Part shown: piece after piece, positions 1-8,999 of the stretch
How positions within the stretch are numbered: position 1 is the first letter of the stretch
Layout: each line of letters begins with the position of its first letter
Assembly (NCBI RefSeq): GCF_030814715.1
Contig: NZ_JAUSVO010000003.1
Coordinates: 496,001-560,000 of the forward strand
Reading direction: 5' to 3'
DNA length: 64,000 nucleotides
Source of the DNA: Kaistia dalseonensis
Lineage (GTDB): Bacteria > Pseudomonadota > Alphaproteobacteria > Rhizobiales > Kaistiaceae
Program-made: the position numbers and the translations under genes
The notes under the pieces: generated by a model
Seen by the model: only the letters and a program-made list of their open reading frames with translations
The model's database searches: none
Told to the model about the DNA's origin: nothing

Positions 1-1
1 A

Positions 2-643
2 CATCTGGAGAAAGGCGTATCCACACCTGTCGCCGTGGTCGCCGGCCTCCTGATTTTCAGCATCGATGCGCTTGTCGCGCCGGCCTATGGCCTGAACGTT
101 CTCTATATCGTCCTGCTGATCGCCATGATCCCTTGCGGATCCAAGCGCCAGATCGCCTGGATAACAGCAGGATGCATGTTGCTGTCGGCGCTCGGCTTCG
201 TGATCGGCCAAGGCGGGACACCTTCGGGAGAGAACGTCGCGAGGCTCGTCATCAATCTTGGCGCCCTCGCCATCACGGCCTTGCTGATCATCGGCCTGTA
301 CACGCATGGGCCGGGGCTCTTCCTCGGAAGAGCACGAACGGAAGATCGAGAAATCCCCATGCGCGATCCCGAACGTGTCGCCCTGTTCGCGCGCCTCGCA
401 GAGACGGTGTCGATCGCCGATGAGGCCATTCAACAGCTGACAGCGACCATTCTCGGGAGCGCAGCCTGCCGCAACTGGCTCGACAAACCCGTTCCGGACC
501 TCGCAGAAGCGCGGGCCGCGATCGACGACTCGATCGCATCCGCGCGCCGCGCCGGCGAACTGGTCCAGCGCCTGCGACGTTTCAGGCCGGGCTTGTCCTG
601 CCGGGCAATGGCTCTGCCGGAACCTGGCCTCGATCGAAGGTGA
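2..643 (+). CDS. Partial membrane protein with degenerate histidine-kinase (HisKA-like) helices
   Basis: The frame is open to the left window edge, so the true start lies outside; the first in-window start, GTG at 35, is probably internal. Roughly the first 100 visible residues hold three or four hydrophobic segments. Residues about 115-175 resemble the dimerisation helices of NtrB/FixL-like kinases, with EARAAID followed by ARRAGELVQRLRRF. Where such kinases read AHEINQPL, this protein reads ADEAIQQL, so the phospho-accepting His is Asp and the Asn and Pro are gone. No ATPase domain follows; the frame stops 30 residues later. It is best read as a truncated or decayed sensor kinase, or a membrane dimerisation module without kinase activity. 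A strong hairpin terminator follows at 665. Confidence 0.5.
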   Translation, partial: HLEKGVSTPVAVVAGLLIFSIDALVAPAYGLNVLYIVLLIAMIPCGSKRQIAWITAGCMLLSALGFVIGQGGTPSGENVARLVINLGALAITALLIIGLYTHGPGLFLGRARTEDREIPMRDPERVALFARLAETVSIADEAIQQLTATILGSAACRNWLDKPVPDLAEARAAIDDSIASARRAGELVQRLRRFRPGLSCRAMALPEPGLDRR

Positions 644-664
644 CATTGATCCTCCTGCAACATT

Positions 665-698
665 GACAGGCAGACCCTTGGTCTGCCTGTCTTCGTTT
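665..698 (+). terminator. Hairpin terminator between convergent genes
   Basis: A perfect 12-bp inverted repeat (665-676 against 680-691) has a 3-nt loop and is followed by the T-rich tail TTCGTTTG. It sits between the end of the kinase-like gene (643) and the end of cydB (720, read from the other strand), so it probably ends the plus-strand transcript and may also serve the cyd transcript. Confidence 0.75.
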
Positions 699-719
699 GT
701 GGAGCCTCTGGCACGGCGC

Positions 720-1703
720 TCAGTAACGACGCTCCTCGACGATCTTCCCGCGGAATACGAAGTAGACGATCAGCGTATAGGCCAGCGTAAGCGGAAGAAC
801 GAAGAGACCCGCGCCCCAGAAGAGGAACTCGAGCGAGGAAGCCGGCGATGCGGCCTCCCAGATCGTTAGCGAGAACGGCAGCATATAGGGGAGGAAAGAC
901 CCGGCCAGCGCAGCGAAGGCGGCGATGAAGATCGTCGCGCCGCCGAGATACAGGAAACGATCGCTTCCGCGGCGGACCGCCTGCACGAGGCCGGCAAATG
1001 CGATGAAGCCGAGCAAGGGGCAGAGCAGAAGGATGGGGCGTTCAATCCAGCGATGCAGCACCGGCAGGCGAATCGCCAGCGACCAGACGAAGACGGCTAT
1101 GAGAAAGGCCAGCAGCGCGGCCATCAGCCCCGGCAGGGCGCGAAAGCCGAATGCCCGCAGCGAGCCCTCTGATTTTTGCGCGATCCAGCACGCGCCGAGC
1201 AGAGCATAGCCGAGGCAAAGCCCGACACCGCAGAAGAGTGCGAAGGGGCTGATCCAGCTCAGCGCATTGCCGGTGAAGACGCCGTTCTCGATCGGCAGGC
1301 CCTGCACGATGGCGCCGACGGCCGCTCCTTGCACGAAGGCTGCCGCATAGGATCCCACCACGAATCCGGCGTCCCAGAGGGGCCGGCTGCGGGTGGCCTT
1401 GTAGCGGAACTCGAATGCAACTCCGCGCAGGATGAGGCCCGCCAGCATGATGAAGAGCGGCAGATAGAAGGCCGCGAGGACGATGGAGAAGACCGCCGGA
1501 AAGGCGCCGAACAGGGTGGCGGCGGAAACCACGAGCCAGGTCTCGTTGCCATCCCAGACCGGGGAGATCGATGCGAGCATCCTGCGCCGCTGGTCCTCAT
1601 TTGCGGCGAAGGGTGAGAGCATGCCGACGCCCAGATCGAAGCCGTCGAGCAGGATGTAGAGCAGGATTGATAGCCCGAGCACGAAGGCCCAAAACTCGAC
1701 CAT
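720..1703 (-). CDS. cydB: Cytochrome bd ubiquinol oxidase subunit II
   Basis: Subunit II of the inner-membrane bd-type quinol oxidase, which reduces oxygen with electrons from quinol without pumping protons. The 327-residue product starts with the family signature WAFVLGLSILLYILLDGFDLGVGML and continues with SPVWDGNETWLV, then about eight membrane helices, the usual CydB plan. It lies directly downstream of cydA. An ATG at 1709 would overlap the cydA stop as ATGA, but the AGGAG box sits directly against it; the ATG at 1703 has a 7-nt spacing and is preferred. The length (about 330 residues) matches the short CioB-type subunits of alphaproteobacteria. Confidence 0.93.
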   Translation of the reverse strand: MVEFWAFVLGLSILLYILLDGFDLGVGMLSPFAANEDQRRRMLASISPVWDGNETWLVVSAATLFGAFPAVFSIVLAAFYLPLFIMLAGLILRGVAFEFRYKATRSRPLWDAGFVVGSYAAAFVQGAAVGAIVQGLPIENGVFTGNALSWISPFALFCGVGLCLGYALLGACWIAQKSEGSLRAFGFRALPGLMAALLAFLIAVFVWSLAIRLPVLHRWIERPILLLCPLLGFIAFAGLVQAVRRGSDRFLYLGGATIFIAAFAALAGSFLPYMLPFSLTIWEAASPASSLEFLFWGAGLFVLPLTLAYTLIVYFVFRGKIVEERRY

Positions 1704-1705
1704 GA

Positions 1706-3118
1706 TCATTCTCCTATGCCTGCAGCGCCCGTCACACCCGGGCTGGCGCCGGGCAGGGACAGAGGACGCTTGGGATTGGTGCCACCAAGGGAAATATCAG
1801 CGTTGGGGATCGGACCGGCGCGGAGCAGCCTGTAGATATAGAGAACGCCGAAGCCGAATATGACCGCATAGATCACCGCGAGCAGCGTGAGCGTTATCGC
1901 GACCTCGGTCGACGTCAGCGACGGCGTCACGGCGTCCGCGGTCCGCAACTGGCCATAGATGACCCAGGGCTGCCGGCCTACTTCGGCCGTGAACCAGCCC
2001 GTCAGCGTCGCGATGAAGCCGAGCGGAAAGGAAAGCGAGGTCGCGATCAGGAAGACCTTGGCCTTCAGGATGCGCTCGCTGAAGCTGAGCCATGTACCGA
2101 ACCAGGAAAGGGCGAGCATCAGCAATCCGCAGCCCACCATGATGCGGAACGAGAAGAAGGGGATTGCGACGGGCGGGCGATCCGCGGGAGGGAAGCTCTT
2201 GATCCCCTGCTCCATCGACGTCAGGTTCATGGAACCGATGATGCTGCCGAGATAGGGCACCGCGATCTCGAAGAGATTGCGTTCATTCTTCGGATCGGGC
2301 CAGGCAATGAGGATCTCGCTCGCCGGCTGCTCGTTGTTCCAGCGGCCTTCGATGGCGGCGAACTTCGCCGGCTGCTTATCATGCACGAAATCGCCCACGA
2401 GATGCCCGAAGCCGAGCTGGACGGGTACCAGTATGGCTGCCAGCCGGAGTCCCATGACGGCCATCGCGCGGCCTTCCTGCACGGCCTTGCCGCGCAGCAT
2501 GTACCAGGCGCCCGTCGCGGCCACGCAGAATGCGGATGTGACATAGGCCGCAAGCACCATATGCGGGAAGCGCGTCCACACCGCAGGACTGAAGATGATC
2601 GCGGACCAGTCCGTCGGCACGAAGATGCCGTTCGCGCCGAGACTGTAGCCGGTCGGATATTGCATCCAGCTGTTGTTGACCATGATCCAGAAGGCCGAAA
2701 GGCTCGTCCCGAGCGAGACCATCAGGCAAGCGAGCAGATACGCGATGGGCGGAACGCGGTCGCGGCCGAACATGAGCACGCCGAAGAAGGCCGCCTCGAG
2801 CGCGAAGGCGGTGAAGCTCTCATAGCCGAGAAGCGGACCCTGGATAGCACCCGTCCGCCGCGCGAGCTCGCTCCAGTTGGTGCCGAACTGGAAGGCCATG
2901 ACGATGCCCGAAACGACGCCCAGCCCGAAGGCGACCGCGAAGATCTTCAGCCAGAAGTCCGAGAGCCGCCGATAGATGCGCTCTCCCGTGATCATGCCGC
3001 AGGCTTCAAGGAAGGTCAGCCAGGCGGCGAGGCCGATGGTGAAGGCCGGAAAGATGATGTGGAAGGAGATGGTGAAGGCGAACTGTATTCGCGACAGCAA
3101 CAGCGGCGTGAGATCCAT
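1706..3118 (-). CDS. cydA: Cytochrome bd ubiquinol oxidase subunit I
   Basis: Haem-bearing subunit I of cytochrome bd oxidase, 470 residues with about nine membrane helices. The first helix carries FTISFHIIFPAFTIG, whose His is the expected haem b595 ligand; a second His lies in PHMVLAAYVTSAF, and the conserved stretch GWFTAEVGRQPWVIYGQLRT follows the quinol loop. That loop is short, as in cyanide-insensitive CioA-type oxidases rather than the long-loop E. coli enzyme. cydB follows with an overlapping start. Upstream lies poxB in the same direction, separated by about 98 bases that contain a strong hairpin, so separate transcription is likely. No FNR-type box was seen directly upstream. Confidence 0.94.
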   Translation of the reverse strand: MDLTPLLLSRIQFAFTISFHIIFPAFTIGLAAWLTFLEACGMITGERIYRRLSDFWLKIFAVAFGLGVVSGIVMAFQFGTNWSELARRTGAIQGPLLGYESFTAFALEAAFFGVLMFGRDRVPPIAYLLACLMVSLGTSLSAFWIMVNNSWMQYPTGYSLGANGIFVPTDWSAIIFSPAVWTRFPHMVLAAYVTSAFCVAATGAWYMLRGKAVQEGRAMAVMGLRLAAILVPVQLGFGHLVGDFVHDKQPAKFAAIEGRWNNEQPASEILIAWPDPKNERNLFEIAVPYLGSIIGSMNLTSMEQGIKSFPPADRPPVAIPFFSFRIMVGCGLLMLALSWFGTWLSFSERILKAKVFLIATSLSFPLGFIATLTGWFTAEVGRQPWVIYGQLRTADAVTPSLTSTEVAITLTLLAVIYAVIFGFGVLYIYRLLRAGPIPNADISLGGTNPKRPLSLPGASPGVTGAAGIGE

Positions 3119-3167
3119 GAGAGCGTCCCGCGTTCCTAGGAAATTGTGTCTGCAAGCCAGAGTGCGA

Positions 3168-3195
3168 GGTCGGGACGAAGGTCATCGTCCCGACC
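3168..3195 (-). terminator. Strong intergenic hairpin after poxB
   Basis: A perfect 11-bp stem (3168-3178 against 3185-3195) with a 6-nt loop lies just after the poxB stop. It lacks a U-tract on either strand, so it may be a weak terminator or an mRNA-stabilising hairpin separating poxB from cydAB. Confidence 0.5.
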
Positions 3196-3216
3196 CCGCG
3201 ATCGGACCGTTCGGCT

Positions 3217-4953
3217 TCAGCGAGGCAACAGATTGGCCTCGGCGAGGTCGATGATCTCGCTCCCATGTCCGCTCAGCACGGCGCGCAGCATCCAGAGGCC
3301 AAAGCCGCGTGCCTGCTCGACGCCGATGGTCGGCGGCATCGAGAGTTCCTGCGTTGCGGTGAGGACGTCGAGAACGGCCGGGCCATCATGGGCCAGGACG
3401 CGGTCCAGGGCATGCGGCAGATCACCGGGGTCCTCGACGCGGACGCCGAGGATGCCCATGGCATTGGCCATCGCCGCAAAATCGGGATTCTGGAGATCCG
3501 TGCCGAGCTCGACGAAGCCGGCCGCCTTCATCTCCAGCGCCACGAAGCCGAGAACGCCATTGTTGAAGATGACGATCTTCACGGGGAGCTTTTCCTGCGT
3601 GAGCGTGATCAGATCGCCCATGAGCATGGAGAAGCCGCCGTCGCCGGACATCGAAATGACTTGGCGGCTGGGCTGGGCCGCCTGAATGCCGATCGCCTGC
3701 GGCAGGGCATTGGCCATCGAACCATGCGCCAGCGACCCGACCAGGCGGCGCCGGCCGTTCATCTTCAGATAGCGCGCCGCCCAGATCGTGGGCGTGCCGA
3801 CATCGAAGGTGAAAGCAGCGTCATCCGCTGCGCGCTCGCTGATCATCCGGGCGAGATATTGCGGATGGATCGGCTTCCTCCCAGGCGTTCCTTCCGCAAG
3901 GCTGTCGAGGCCCTTCCGGGCGTGGCGATAGCGCGTGAGGCTGTCGTCGAGATGAAGCCGATCCGATTTGACGTCGAGGCGCGGCAGCAGGCCATTGATC
4001 GTCGACGCGACATCGCCCACCAGGCCGAGATCGAGCTTGCAGCGCCGCCCGAGATTCTCGGGCCGGATGTCGACTTGCGCGATCTTGGTCTCGGTCGGCA
4101 GGAACTGCTTGTAGGGGAAGTCGGTGCCGAGCATCAGCAGGACATCGCAAGCGTGCATCGCCTCATAGCCGGAGGAAAAGCCGATGAACCCGGTCATCCC
4201 GACATCATAGGGATTGTCGTATTCGACATATTCCTTCCCACCGAGCGCATGCACGATCGGGCTCTTCAGTGCTTCGGCGAGCTGCATGAGTTCGGCATGA
4301 GCTCCGGCGCATCCCCGGCCGCAAAACAGCGTCACGCGCTCGGCGTCGTTGAGCAGCGTGGCGAGCGCATCGAGTTCACTTGCGGCGGGGGTCACGACCG
4401 GGGCCGGCGGAAGCAGGCCCTGCGGCGCCGAAGGTGCGCGGTCAGGAGCAGGCTTCAGCGAGACGTCACCCGGAATGACAACGACTGCGACGCCGCGCTT
4501 GCCGACGGCCGCTCTGATGGCGTTCTCCAATACGAACGGCATCTGCTTCGGATCGGAGACCAGCTCGCAATAGACGCTGCATTCCTGGAACAGGTTCTGC
4601 GGGTGCGTCTCCTGGAAATAGCCGCTGCCGATCTCTGCGGATGGTATCTGCGCCGCGATCGCGAGCACCGGCGTCCGGCTCCGCTGGGCATCGAACAGAC
4701 CGTTGATGAGGTGGAGATTGCCCGGCCCGCAGGAGCCGGCGCAGACGGCGAGCTTGCCGGTAATCTGGGCCTCTCCCGCCGCGGCGAAGGCGGCGGCCTC
4801 TTCGTGCCGGACATGGACCCAGCGCAACGTGGCCGTCTCGCGCAGCGCTTCCGTGAGGCCGTTGAGGCTGTCGCCGACAACGCCATAGATGCGCTCGACA
4901 CCGGCCTGCTCCAGGGTTTCTACGATAAGATCTGCGACATTCCTTGAAGACAT
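3217..4953 (-). CDS. poxB: Pyruvate:quinone oxidoreductase (pyruvate oxidase)
   Basis: ThDP- and FAD-dependent enzyme that oxidises pyruvate to acetate and CO2 and passes electrons to membrane quinone. The 578-residue product has the N-terminal ThDP Pyr domain ([15 protein letters not shown], catalytic Glu in [10 protein letters not shown]), a central FAD domain and a C-terminal ThDP domain with [12 protein letters not shown]...NN. The C-terminus ([19 protein letters not shown]) closely resembles the membrane-binding tail of E. coli PoxB, which separates it from acetolactate synthases. The open frame runs further upstream to 5208, but the ATG at 4953 is preceded by AGAAGGGGA at good spacing and matches the family start. 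Adjacent cydAB could take its electrons from the quinol produced. Confidence 0.9.
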   Translation of the reverse strand: MSSRNVADLIVETLEQAGVERIYGVVGDSLNGLTEALRETATLRWVHVRHEEAAAFAAAGEAQITGKLAVCAGSCGPGNLHLINGLFDAQRSRTPVLAIAAQIPSAEIGSGYFQETHPQNLFQECSVYCELVSDPKQMPFVLENAIRAAVGKRGVAVVVIPGDVSLKPAPDRAPSAPQGLLPPAPVVTPAASELDALATLLNDAERVTLFCGRGCAGAHAELMQLAEALKSPIVHALGGKEYVEYDNPYDVGMTGFIGFSSGYEAMHACDVLLMLGTDFPYKQFLPTETKIAQVDIRPENLGRRCKLDLGLVGDVASTINGLLPRLDVKSDRLHLDDSLTRYRHARKGLDSLAEGTPGRKPIHPQYLARMISERAADDAAFTFDVGTPTIWAARYLKMNGRRRLVGSLAHGSMANALPQAIGIQAAQPSRQVISMSGDGGFSMLMGDLITLTQEKLPVKIVIFNNGVLGFVALEMKAAGFVELGTDLQNPDFAAMANAMGILGVRVEDPGDLPHALDRVLAHDGPAVLDVLTATQELSMPPTIGVEQARGFGLWMLRAVLSGHGSEIIDLAEANLLPR

Positions 4954-5139
4954 GAATTTCCCCTTCTCTGCCTGTACCGAGTTGTACTGGCGACAGAATA
5001 GGATCGGGCGGGCGGCCACGCAGTCAGACCTTACGGTCGAACGATCATACCTTGGGATGATCGGGCCGAACGACCGCGCCGAACAGTGCACCGGTCGGCG
5101 TTGCGATCCCGCCTGTACCGCTGACGGTGGATCTGCCTT

Positions 5140-5330
5140 GCGACTTCGCCGTCTTGCCAAGGCGCGATGTGCGGGCCCGCTGGCAAAGACGGTGATGATA
5201 ATCGCCATTGCGGCGGGACCAGATGAGGCTGTCCCCTCCCCGCCTCATCCTCTGTCCGCGAGACAGCGATGCATCCGCCAGAAAGGCGAGGCATTCCCGG
5301 ACGCAGTCATCGACGTCGGTAAGGGCGGGC
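5140..5330 (-). mobile_element. Possible eroded IS3-family transposase remnant
   Basis: The 493-bp gap between poxB and the aldehyde dehydrogenase has no intact gene. In one minus-strand frame, 5314 to about 5219 reads VDDCVRECLAFLADASLS...DSLI, which resembles the first catalytic-Asp region of IS3-group OrfB (VDDFTRECLALVADTSLSG...). A second fragment in another frame near 5171 reads HIAPWQDG, which resembles the HYIAPGKP segment that follows in OrfB. Frameshifts and deletions separate the pieces and no terminal repeats were found. The match was recognised by eye only. The rest of the gap (4954-5139 and 5331-5446) shows nothing beyond the presumed poxB promoter. Confidence 0.4.
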
Positions 5331-5446
5331 CGGAAACGGCGCCTCCCGGGGCGAGTTGGTCCGGCCGTTTCTGGAGGCGAGCCCAAATGCATCGAAGAGG
5401 GGCCACGCAAGCGGAGATCAACGCCGGCGTGGTGCGGCAGGCCGTT

Positions 5447-6904
5447 TCAGCGCGTGTCCCGGCCGGCCCCAAAGCAGATGTATTTGAGCTCCAGATAGTC
5501 ATCGAGGCCGTATTTGGAGCCCTCGCGGCCCTGACCGGATTCCTTGACGCCGCCGAAGGGGGCGACTTCGGTCGAGATCAGCCCTTCATTGATGCCAACC
5601 ATGCCGACCTCGAGCGCTTCGGCCACACGCCAGGCTCGGCTGACATTCTCGGTATAGAAATACCCGGCGAGGCCGACTTCCGTATTGTTTGCCAGCGCCA
5701 CGGCTTCATCTTCAGTTTCGAAGCGGAAAAGCGGCGCGACCGGCCCGAAGGTCTCTTCCTGGGCCAGCATCATCGCCGGCGTCGCATCGGCGAGGACCGT
5801 CGGCTCGAAGAACGTGCCACCCAGCGCATGGCGCTTTCCGCCCGTCACGATGCGCGCACCCTTGCCGATCGCATCGGCGATGTGCTCTTCGACCTTGCTC
5901 GCCGCCTTGCCGTCGATGAGCGGCCCCTGATCGCTGTCGCCGCCGAGCGCAGACCCGACCCTTAGCTGTCGAACCGCCGCTGCCAGCCTGTCGGCAAAGG
6001 CGTCGTAAACGCCCGCCTGCACCAGAATGCGATTGGAACAGACGCAGGTCTGGCCTGTATTGCGGAACTTCGACGCGATCGCCCCTTCGACGGCCCGATC
6101 CAGATCGGCGTCGTCGAAGACGATGAACGGCGCATTGCCCCCGAGTTCCATTGATGTTCGCTTCACCGTGTCGGCCGCCTGCTTGAGCAGGATCTTGCCG
6201 ACGGGGGTCGAACCCGTGAAGGTGAGTTTGGCGACCGCCGGGCTGGTCGAAAGCTCGGTCCCCACAGCCGCAGTGCGGCTCGAAGTGACGACGTTGAAGA
6301 CGCCTGCGGGCACGCCGGCCCGTTCGGCCAGCGCAGCCAGAGCCAACGCGCTGAGCGGGGTCGCGGAAGCCGGCTTGAGCACCATGGTGCAGCCGACCGC
6401 CAAAGCCGGCCCGGCCTTGCGAGTGATCATCGCATGGGGGAAGTTCCACGGCGTGATGGCCGCGACGACACCCACCGGCTGTCTGATCACGACGATCCGC
6501 TTGTCCGGCGTCGTCGCGGGAATCACGTCGCCATAGACGCGCTTCGCTTCCTCGGCGAACCACTCGATGAAAGAGGCGCCATAGGCGATTTCGCCGCGGC
6601 TTTCGGCCAGGGGCTTGCCCTGCTCCGCCGAGAGCAGCCGGGCCAGCGCTTCCTGATTGTCCATGATCAGTTCGTACCAGACACGCAGGATCCGGGATCG
6701 CTGCTTGCCGGACCTTGCGCGCCAGGCGGGCAGCGCGCGCTGCGCCGCCGCGATGGCCTCGCGGACCTGCTCGACCTCGAGATCGGCCACTTCGGCAATG
6801 ATCGCGCCATCAGCCGGATTGGTTACCGCGAACCGCTTCGGCGCGCCTATCCACGCACCGTCGATGAAGGCGTCGCGGCGCAGCAGTTCAAGGTGCTCGG
6901 TCAT
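5447..6904 (-). CDS. gabD: NAD(P)-dependent aldehyde dehydrogenase, succinate-semialdehyde type
   Basis: Oxidises an aldehyde to the acid. The 485-residue product has all aldehyde dehydrogenase landmarks: TPWNFPHAMITRKAGPALAVGC, FTGSTPVGK, catalytic Glu in MELGGNAP, catalytic Cys in NTGQTCVCSNR and EETFGPV. CVCSNR and GLAGYFYTEN...GINEG are typical of the GabD/SSADH subgroup. It is the last gene of the leftward run that starts at the ABC transporter, 29 bases after the GlcG-like gene. In this setting it probably oxidises the aldehyde formed by the two upstream GMC oxidoreductases, so the substrate may not be succinate semialdehyde; the symbol reflects the subgroup only. Confidence 0.8.
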   Translation of the reverse strand: MTEHLELLRRDAFIDGAWIGAPKRFAVTNPADGAIIAEVADLEVEQVREAIAAAQRALPAWRARSGKQRSRILRVWYELIMDNQEALARLLSAEQGKPLAESRGEIAYGASFIEWFAEEAKRVYGDVIPATTPDKRIVVIRQPVGVVAAITPWNFPHAMITRKAGPALAVGCTMVLKPASATPLSALALAALAERAGVPAGVFNVVTSSRTAAVGTELSTSPAVAKLTFTGSTPVGKILLKQAADTVKRTSMELGGNAPFIVFDDADLDRAVEGAIASKFRNTGQTCVCSNRILVQAGVYDAFADRLAAAVRQLRVGSALGGDSDQGPLIDGKAASKVEEHIADAIGKGARIVTGGKRHALGGTFFEPTVLADATPAMMLAQEETFGPVAPLFRFETEDEAVALANNTEVGLAGYFYTENVSRAWRVAEALEVGMVGINEGLISTEVAPFGGVKESGQGREGSKYGLDDYLELKYICFGAGRDTR

Positions 6905-6933
6905 CTGGGTCTCGACTTCAGGATTTCGGACGC

Positions 6934-7356
6934 TCAGGCGAGGCCGGCGATCCCGGCCTCCGCGCAGGCGATGTCATCGGCCTCAATCGAGCCGGAAACG
7001 CCGATCGCGCCGACCAGTTGCCCATCGATGACGATGGGGATGCCGCCACCCCAGGGCAGCAGGCGCGGCCGATTGGCGAGTCCCAGCGCCAGATTGGGCT
7101 GCGAGAGCATGTGCCGGCCGAACCCTTCGGACGGGGCACCCGTGACGGCAGCCGTATAAGCCTTGTCGAGCGCCAGTTCGGCGACCGATGGCTGCGCGCG
7201 GCTGACGCGGATCAGCACCAAGGGCGCTCCCGTATCATCGACCACGGCGACCGCAATGGCGATTCCCAGCCCATCTGCATGAGCAAGCGCGGCATCGGCT
7301 GCCATCCTTGCTGCGCCGCTCGACAGGCTGGCCCGGGAGTGGATCAAGGGGTTCAT
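6934..7356 (-). CDS. GlcG/HbpS family protein
   Basis: A 140-residue single-domain protein of the GlcG/HbpS (haem-degrading, DUF336) family: AARMAADAALAHADGLGIAIAVAVVDDTG near the N-terminus and PWGGGIPIVIDGQLVGAIGVSGS near the C-terminus. Members often sit in glycolate, diol and alcohol catabolic operons. Some bind haem or cobalamin-type cofactors, but for most the role is unknown. Its ATG overlaps the stop of nothing upstream; its own stop precedes the dehydrogenase gene, and the GMC gene upstream ends inside its start (ATGA, 7353-7356), so it is translationally coupled. A role as a small chaperone or cofactor-binding partner of the GMC enzymes is speculation. Confidence 0.8.
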   Translation of the reverse strand: MNPLIHSRASLSSGAARMAADAALAHADGLGIAIAVAVVDDTGAPLVLIRVSRAQPSVAELALDKAYTAAVTGAPSEGFGRHMLSQPNLALGLANRPRLLPWGGGIPIVIDGQLVGAIGVSGSIEADDIACAEAGIAGLA

Positions 7357-8999
7357 GCTGGGTGGCCCTCCAATGGCCGAATCTCGGCGGGTGCGAGCGC
7401 GGGACGGCCACGCAACAGGTCTGCCGCCTTCTCGGCGATCATGATCGTCGGAGCATTGGTGTTGCCGCTCGGCATGGACGGCATGATGGACGCATCCACC
7501 ACATGCAGCCCTGCGACGCCGTGAACGGCCAGATGATCATCGACCACGGCCGCCGGCCCGAAGCCCATGCTGCACGTGCCGACCGGATGGTAGACGGTCT
7601 TGCAGTAGGAGCGCACATAGTCGGCCAGGACCTCGTCGCCGGGATCCTGCTCGGGAAGGATCAACTCGCGCTCGATCAAGGGAGCGAGCGCCGCCGCGCG
7701 GCCAATCAGGCGGGTCAGGCGAAGGCCGCGCACCAGGCTGGCGACATCGCGCTCGTCCGCGAGCGCATTCGCGATGATGCGAACCGGCAGGCTTGGATCG
7801 CGCCCCCGCAGCAACACGCGCCCCCGTGAACGAGGGCGCAGGTCGCAGGGGCTGATGGTGATCCCATGTCCCTCCGGCGGCGGCCGCACATGATCGGGCA
7901 CCATGATCGGAAAGGCATGAATCTGGATATCGGCGCGGCCGTCGCCATCGGTATCGGCGAAAGCAGCGGCCTCGCCGACATTCGAGGTCAGAAGGCCCTG
8001 CCGGAAAAAGAACCACTGCAGGAAATGCCGTACGGCGCGCAGGCCGCGATCCTGTCCGAGCAGGCTGATCGGCCCCCTCGTCGCATAGTAATTGGGGATC
8101 TGCAGGTGATCCTGATAGTTGGCCCCGACGCCCGGCAGGTCGCGCAGGACGTCGATGCCCCATTCGCGCAACTGGTCAGCCGGGCCGATTCCCGACAGCA
8201 TGAGCATGCGCGGGCTGCCCATCGTCCCGGCGGACAGGACGACGCCTCGCCGCGCCGTCGCCGTGATCGGTGAGCCGCCGCGATGCCATATCACGCCATT
8301 GGCGCGGCCGTCGGCGAAGGTAATGCGCTGAACCTCGGCGCCCACTTCGAGCGCCAGTTTCGGGAAGCGGGCCAAGGCGGGACGCAGGTAGGCGGCTGCG
8401 GTGCTTTCGCGCTCGCCGCCGCGCTGGGTGACCTGGAAATAGCCGGCGCCGAGCTGCTCGCCGCCATTGAAATCGTGATTGTATGGCAGGCCGACCTGCT
8501 GCGCCGCCCGCAGAAAGGCCGCGCTCACCTGATGATGATGGGGGACATCGGTAACCGATAGCGGGCCTTCCGTGCCGTGATACGGCCCGGCAAGACGGTC
8601 ATTGTTCTCGGCGCGCCGGAAATAGGGCAGCACCTCGGCGAAGCTCCACCCCTTGCAGCCTCCGGCGCTCCAGTCGTCATAGTCGCGCGCGTCGCCGCGA
8701 ATGTAGATCATGCCGTTGATCGAGCTGCCACCGCCAGGCATCCGGCCCTGCGGAACGTGGATCCGGCGCCCGGCCGCGGCCGGCTCGGGATCGGACACGT
8801 AGTTCCAGACCCGATCGGTGCCGAACAGTCCGACAAAGGCCCCGGGTGCGCGGCTGTGCAGCACGCGTTCGTTGGGACCGGCCTCGAGCACGAGCACAGA
8901 CGTCGCGCCATCCTCCGCGAGACGGCTGGCTACAACCGAACCAGCTGATCCCGCCCCGATGACGATGTAGTCAAAGACAGCGCCGGTCGTGACGGTCAT
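7353..8999 (-). CDS. GMC family FAD-dependent alcohol/choline-type dehydrogenase (1)
   Basis: FAD-dependent oxidoreductase of the glucose-methanol-choline family, 548 residues, which oxidises an alcohol to an aldehyde. The N-terminal dinucleotide fold reads YIVIGAGSAGSVVASRLAED; the GMC signature GGGSSINGMIYIRGDARDYDDW follows near residue 90. The C-terminal active site has YHPVGTCSMG and SGNTNAPTIMIAEKAADL, with the expected catalytic His and Asn. It overlaps its neighbours by 4 bases at both ends (ATGA), so it is translated as part of one operon. A paralogous GMC gene is next to it, which suggests a heteromeric pair or sequential steps. The electron acceptor is not evident from the sequence. 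Confidence 0.88.
   Translation of the reverse strand: MTVTTGAVFDYIVIGAGSAGSVVASRLAEDGATSVLVLEAGPNERVLHSRAPGAFVGLFGTDRVWNYVSDPEPAAAGRRIHVPQGRMPGGGSSINGMIYIRGDARDYDDWSAGGCKGWSFAEVLPYFRRAENNDRLAGPYHGTEGPLSVTDVPHHHQVSAAFLRAAQQVGLPYNHDFNGGEQLGAGYFQVTQRGGERESTAAAYLRPALARFPKLALEVGAEVQRITFADGRANGVIWHRGGSPITATARRGVVLSAGTMGSPRMLMLSGIGPADQLREWGIDVLRDLPGVGANYQDHLQIPNYYATRGPISLLGQDRGLRAVRHFLQWFFFRQGLLTSNVGEAAAFADTDGDGRADIQIHAFPIMVPDHVRPPPEGHGITISPCDLRPRSRGRVLLRGRDPSLPVRIIANALADERDVASLVRGLRLTRLIGRAAALAPLIERELILPEQDPGDEVLADYVRSYCKTVYHPVGTCSMGFGPAAVVDDHLAVHGVAGLHVVDASIMPSMPSGNTNAPTIMIAEKAADLLRGRPALAPAEIRPLEGHPA

Noticed and set aside
3265-4947. 560-residue open frame on the plus strand
   Set aside because: Antisense of poxB; no recognisable domain.
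4954-5208. N-terminal extension of PoxB to an upstream start at 5208
   Set aside because: It is Arg- and Ser-rich and unlike the family, while ATG 4953 has a strong ribosome site and matches the normal PoxB start.
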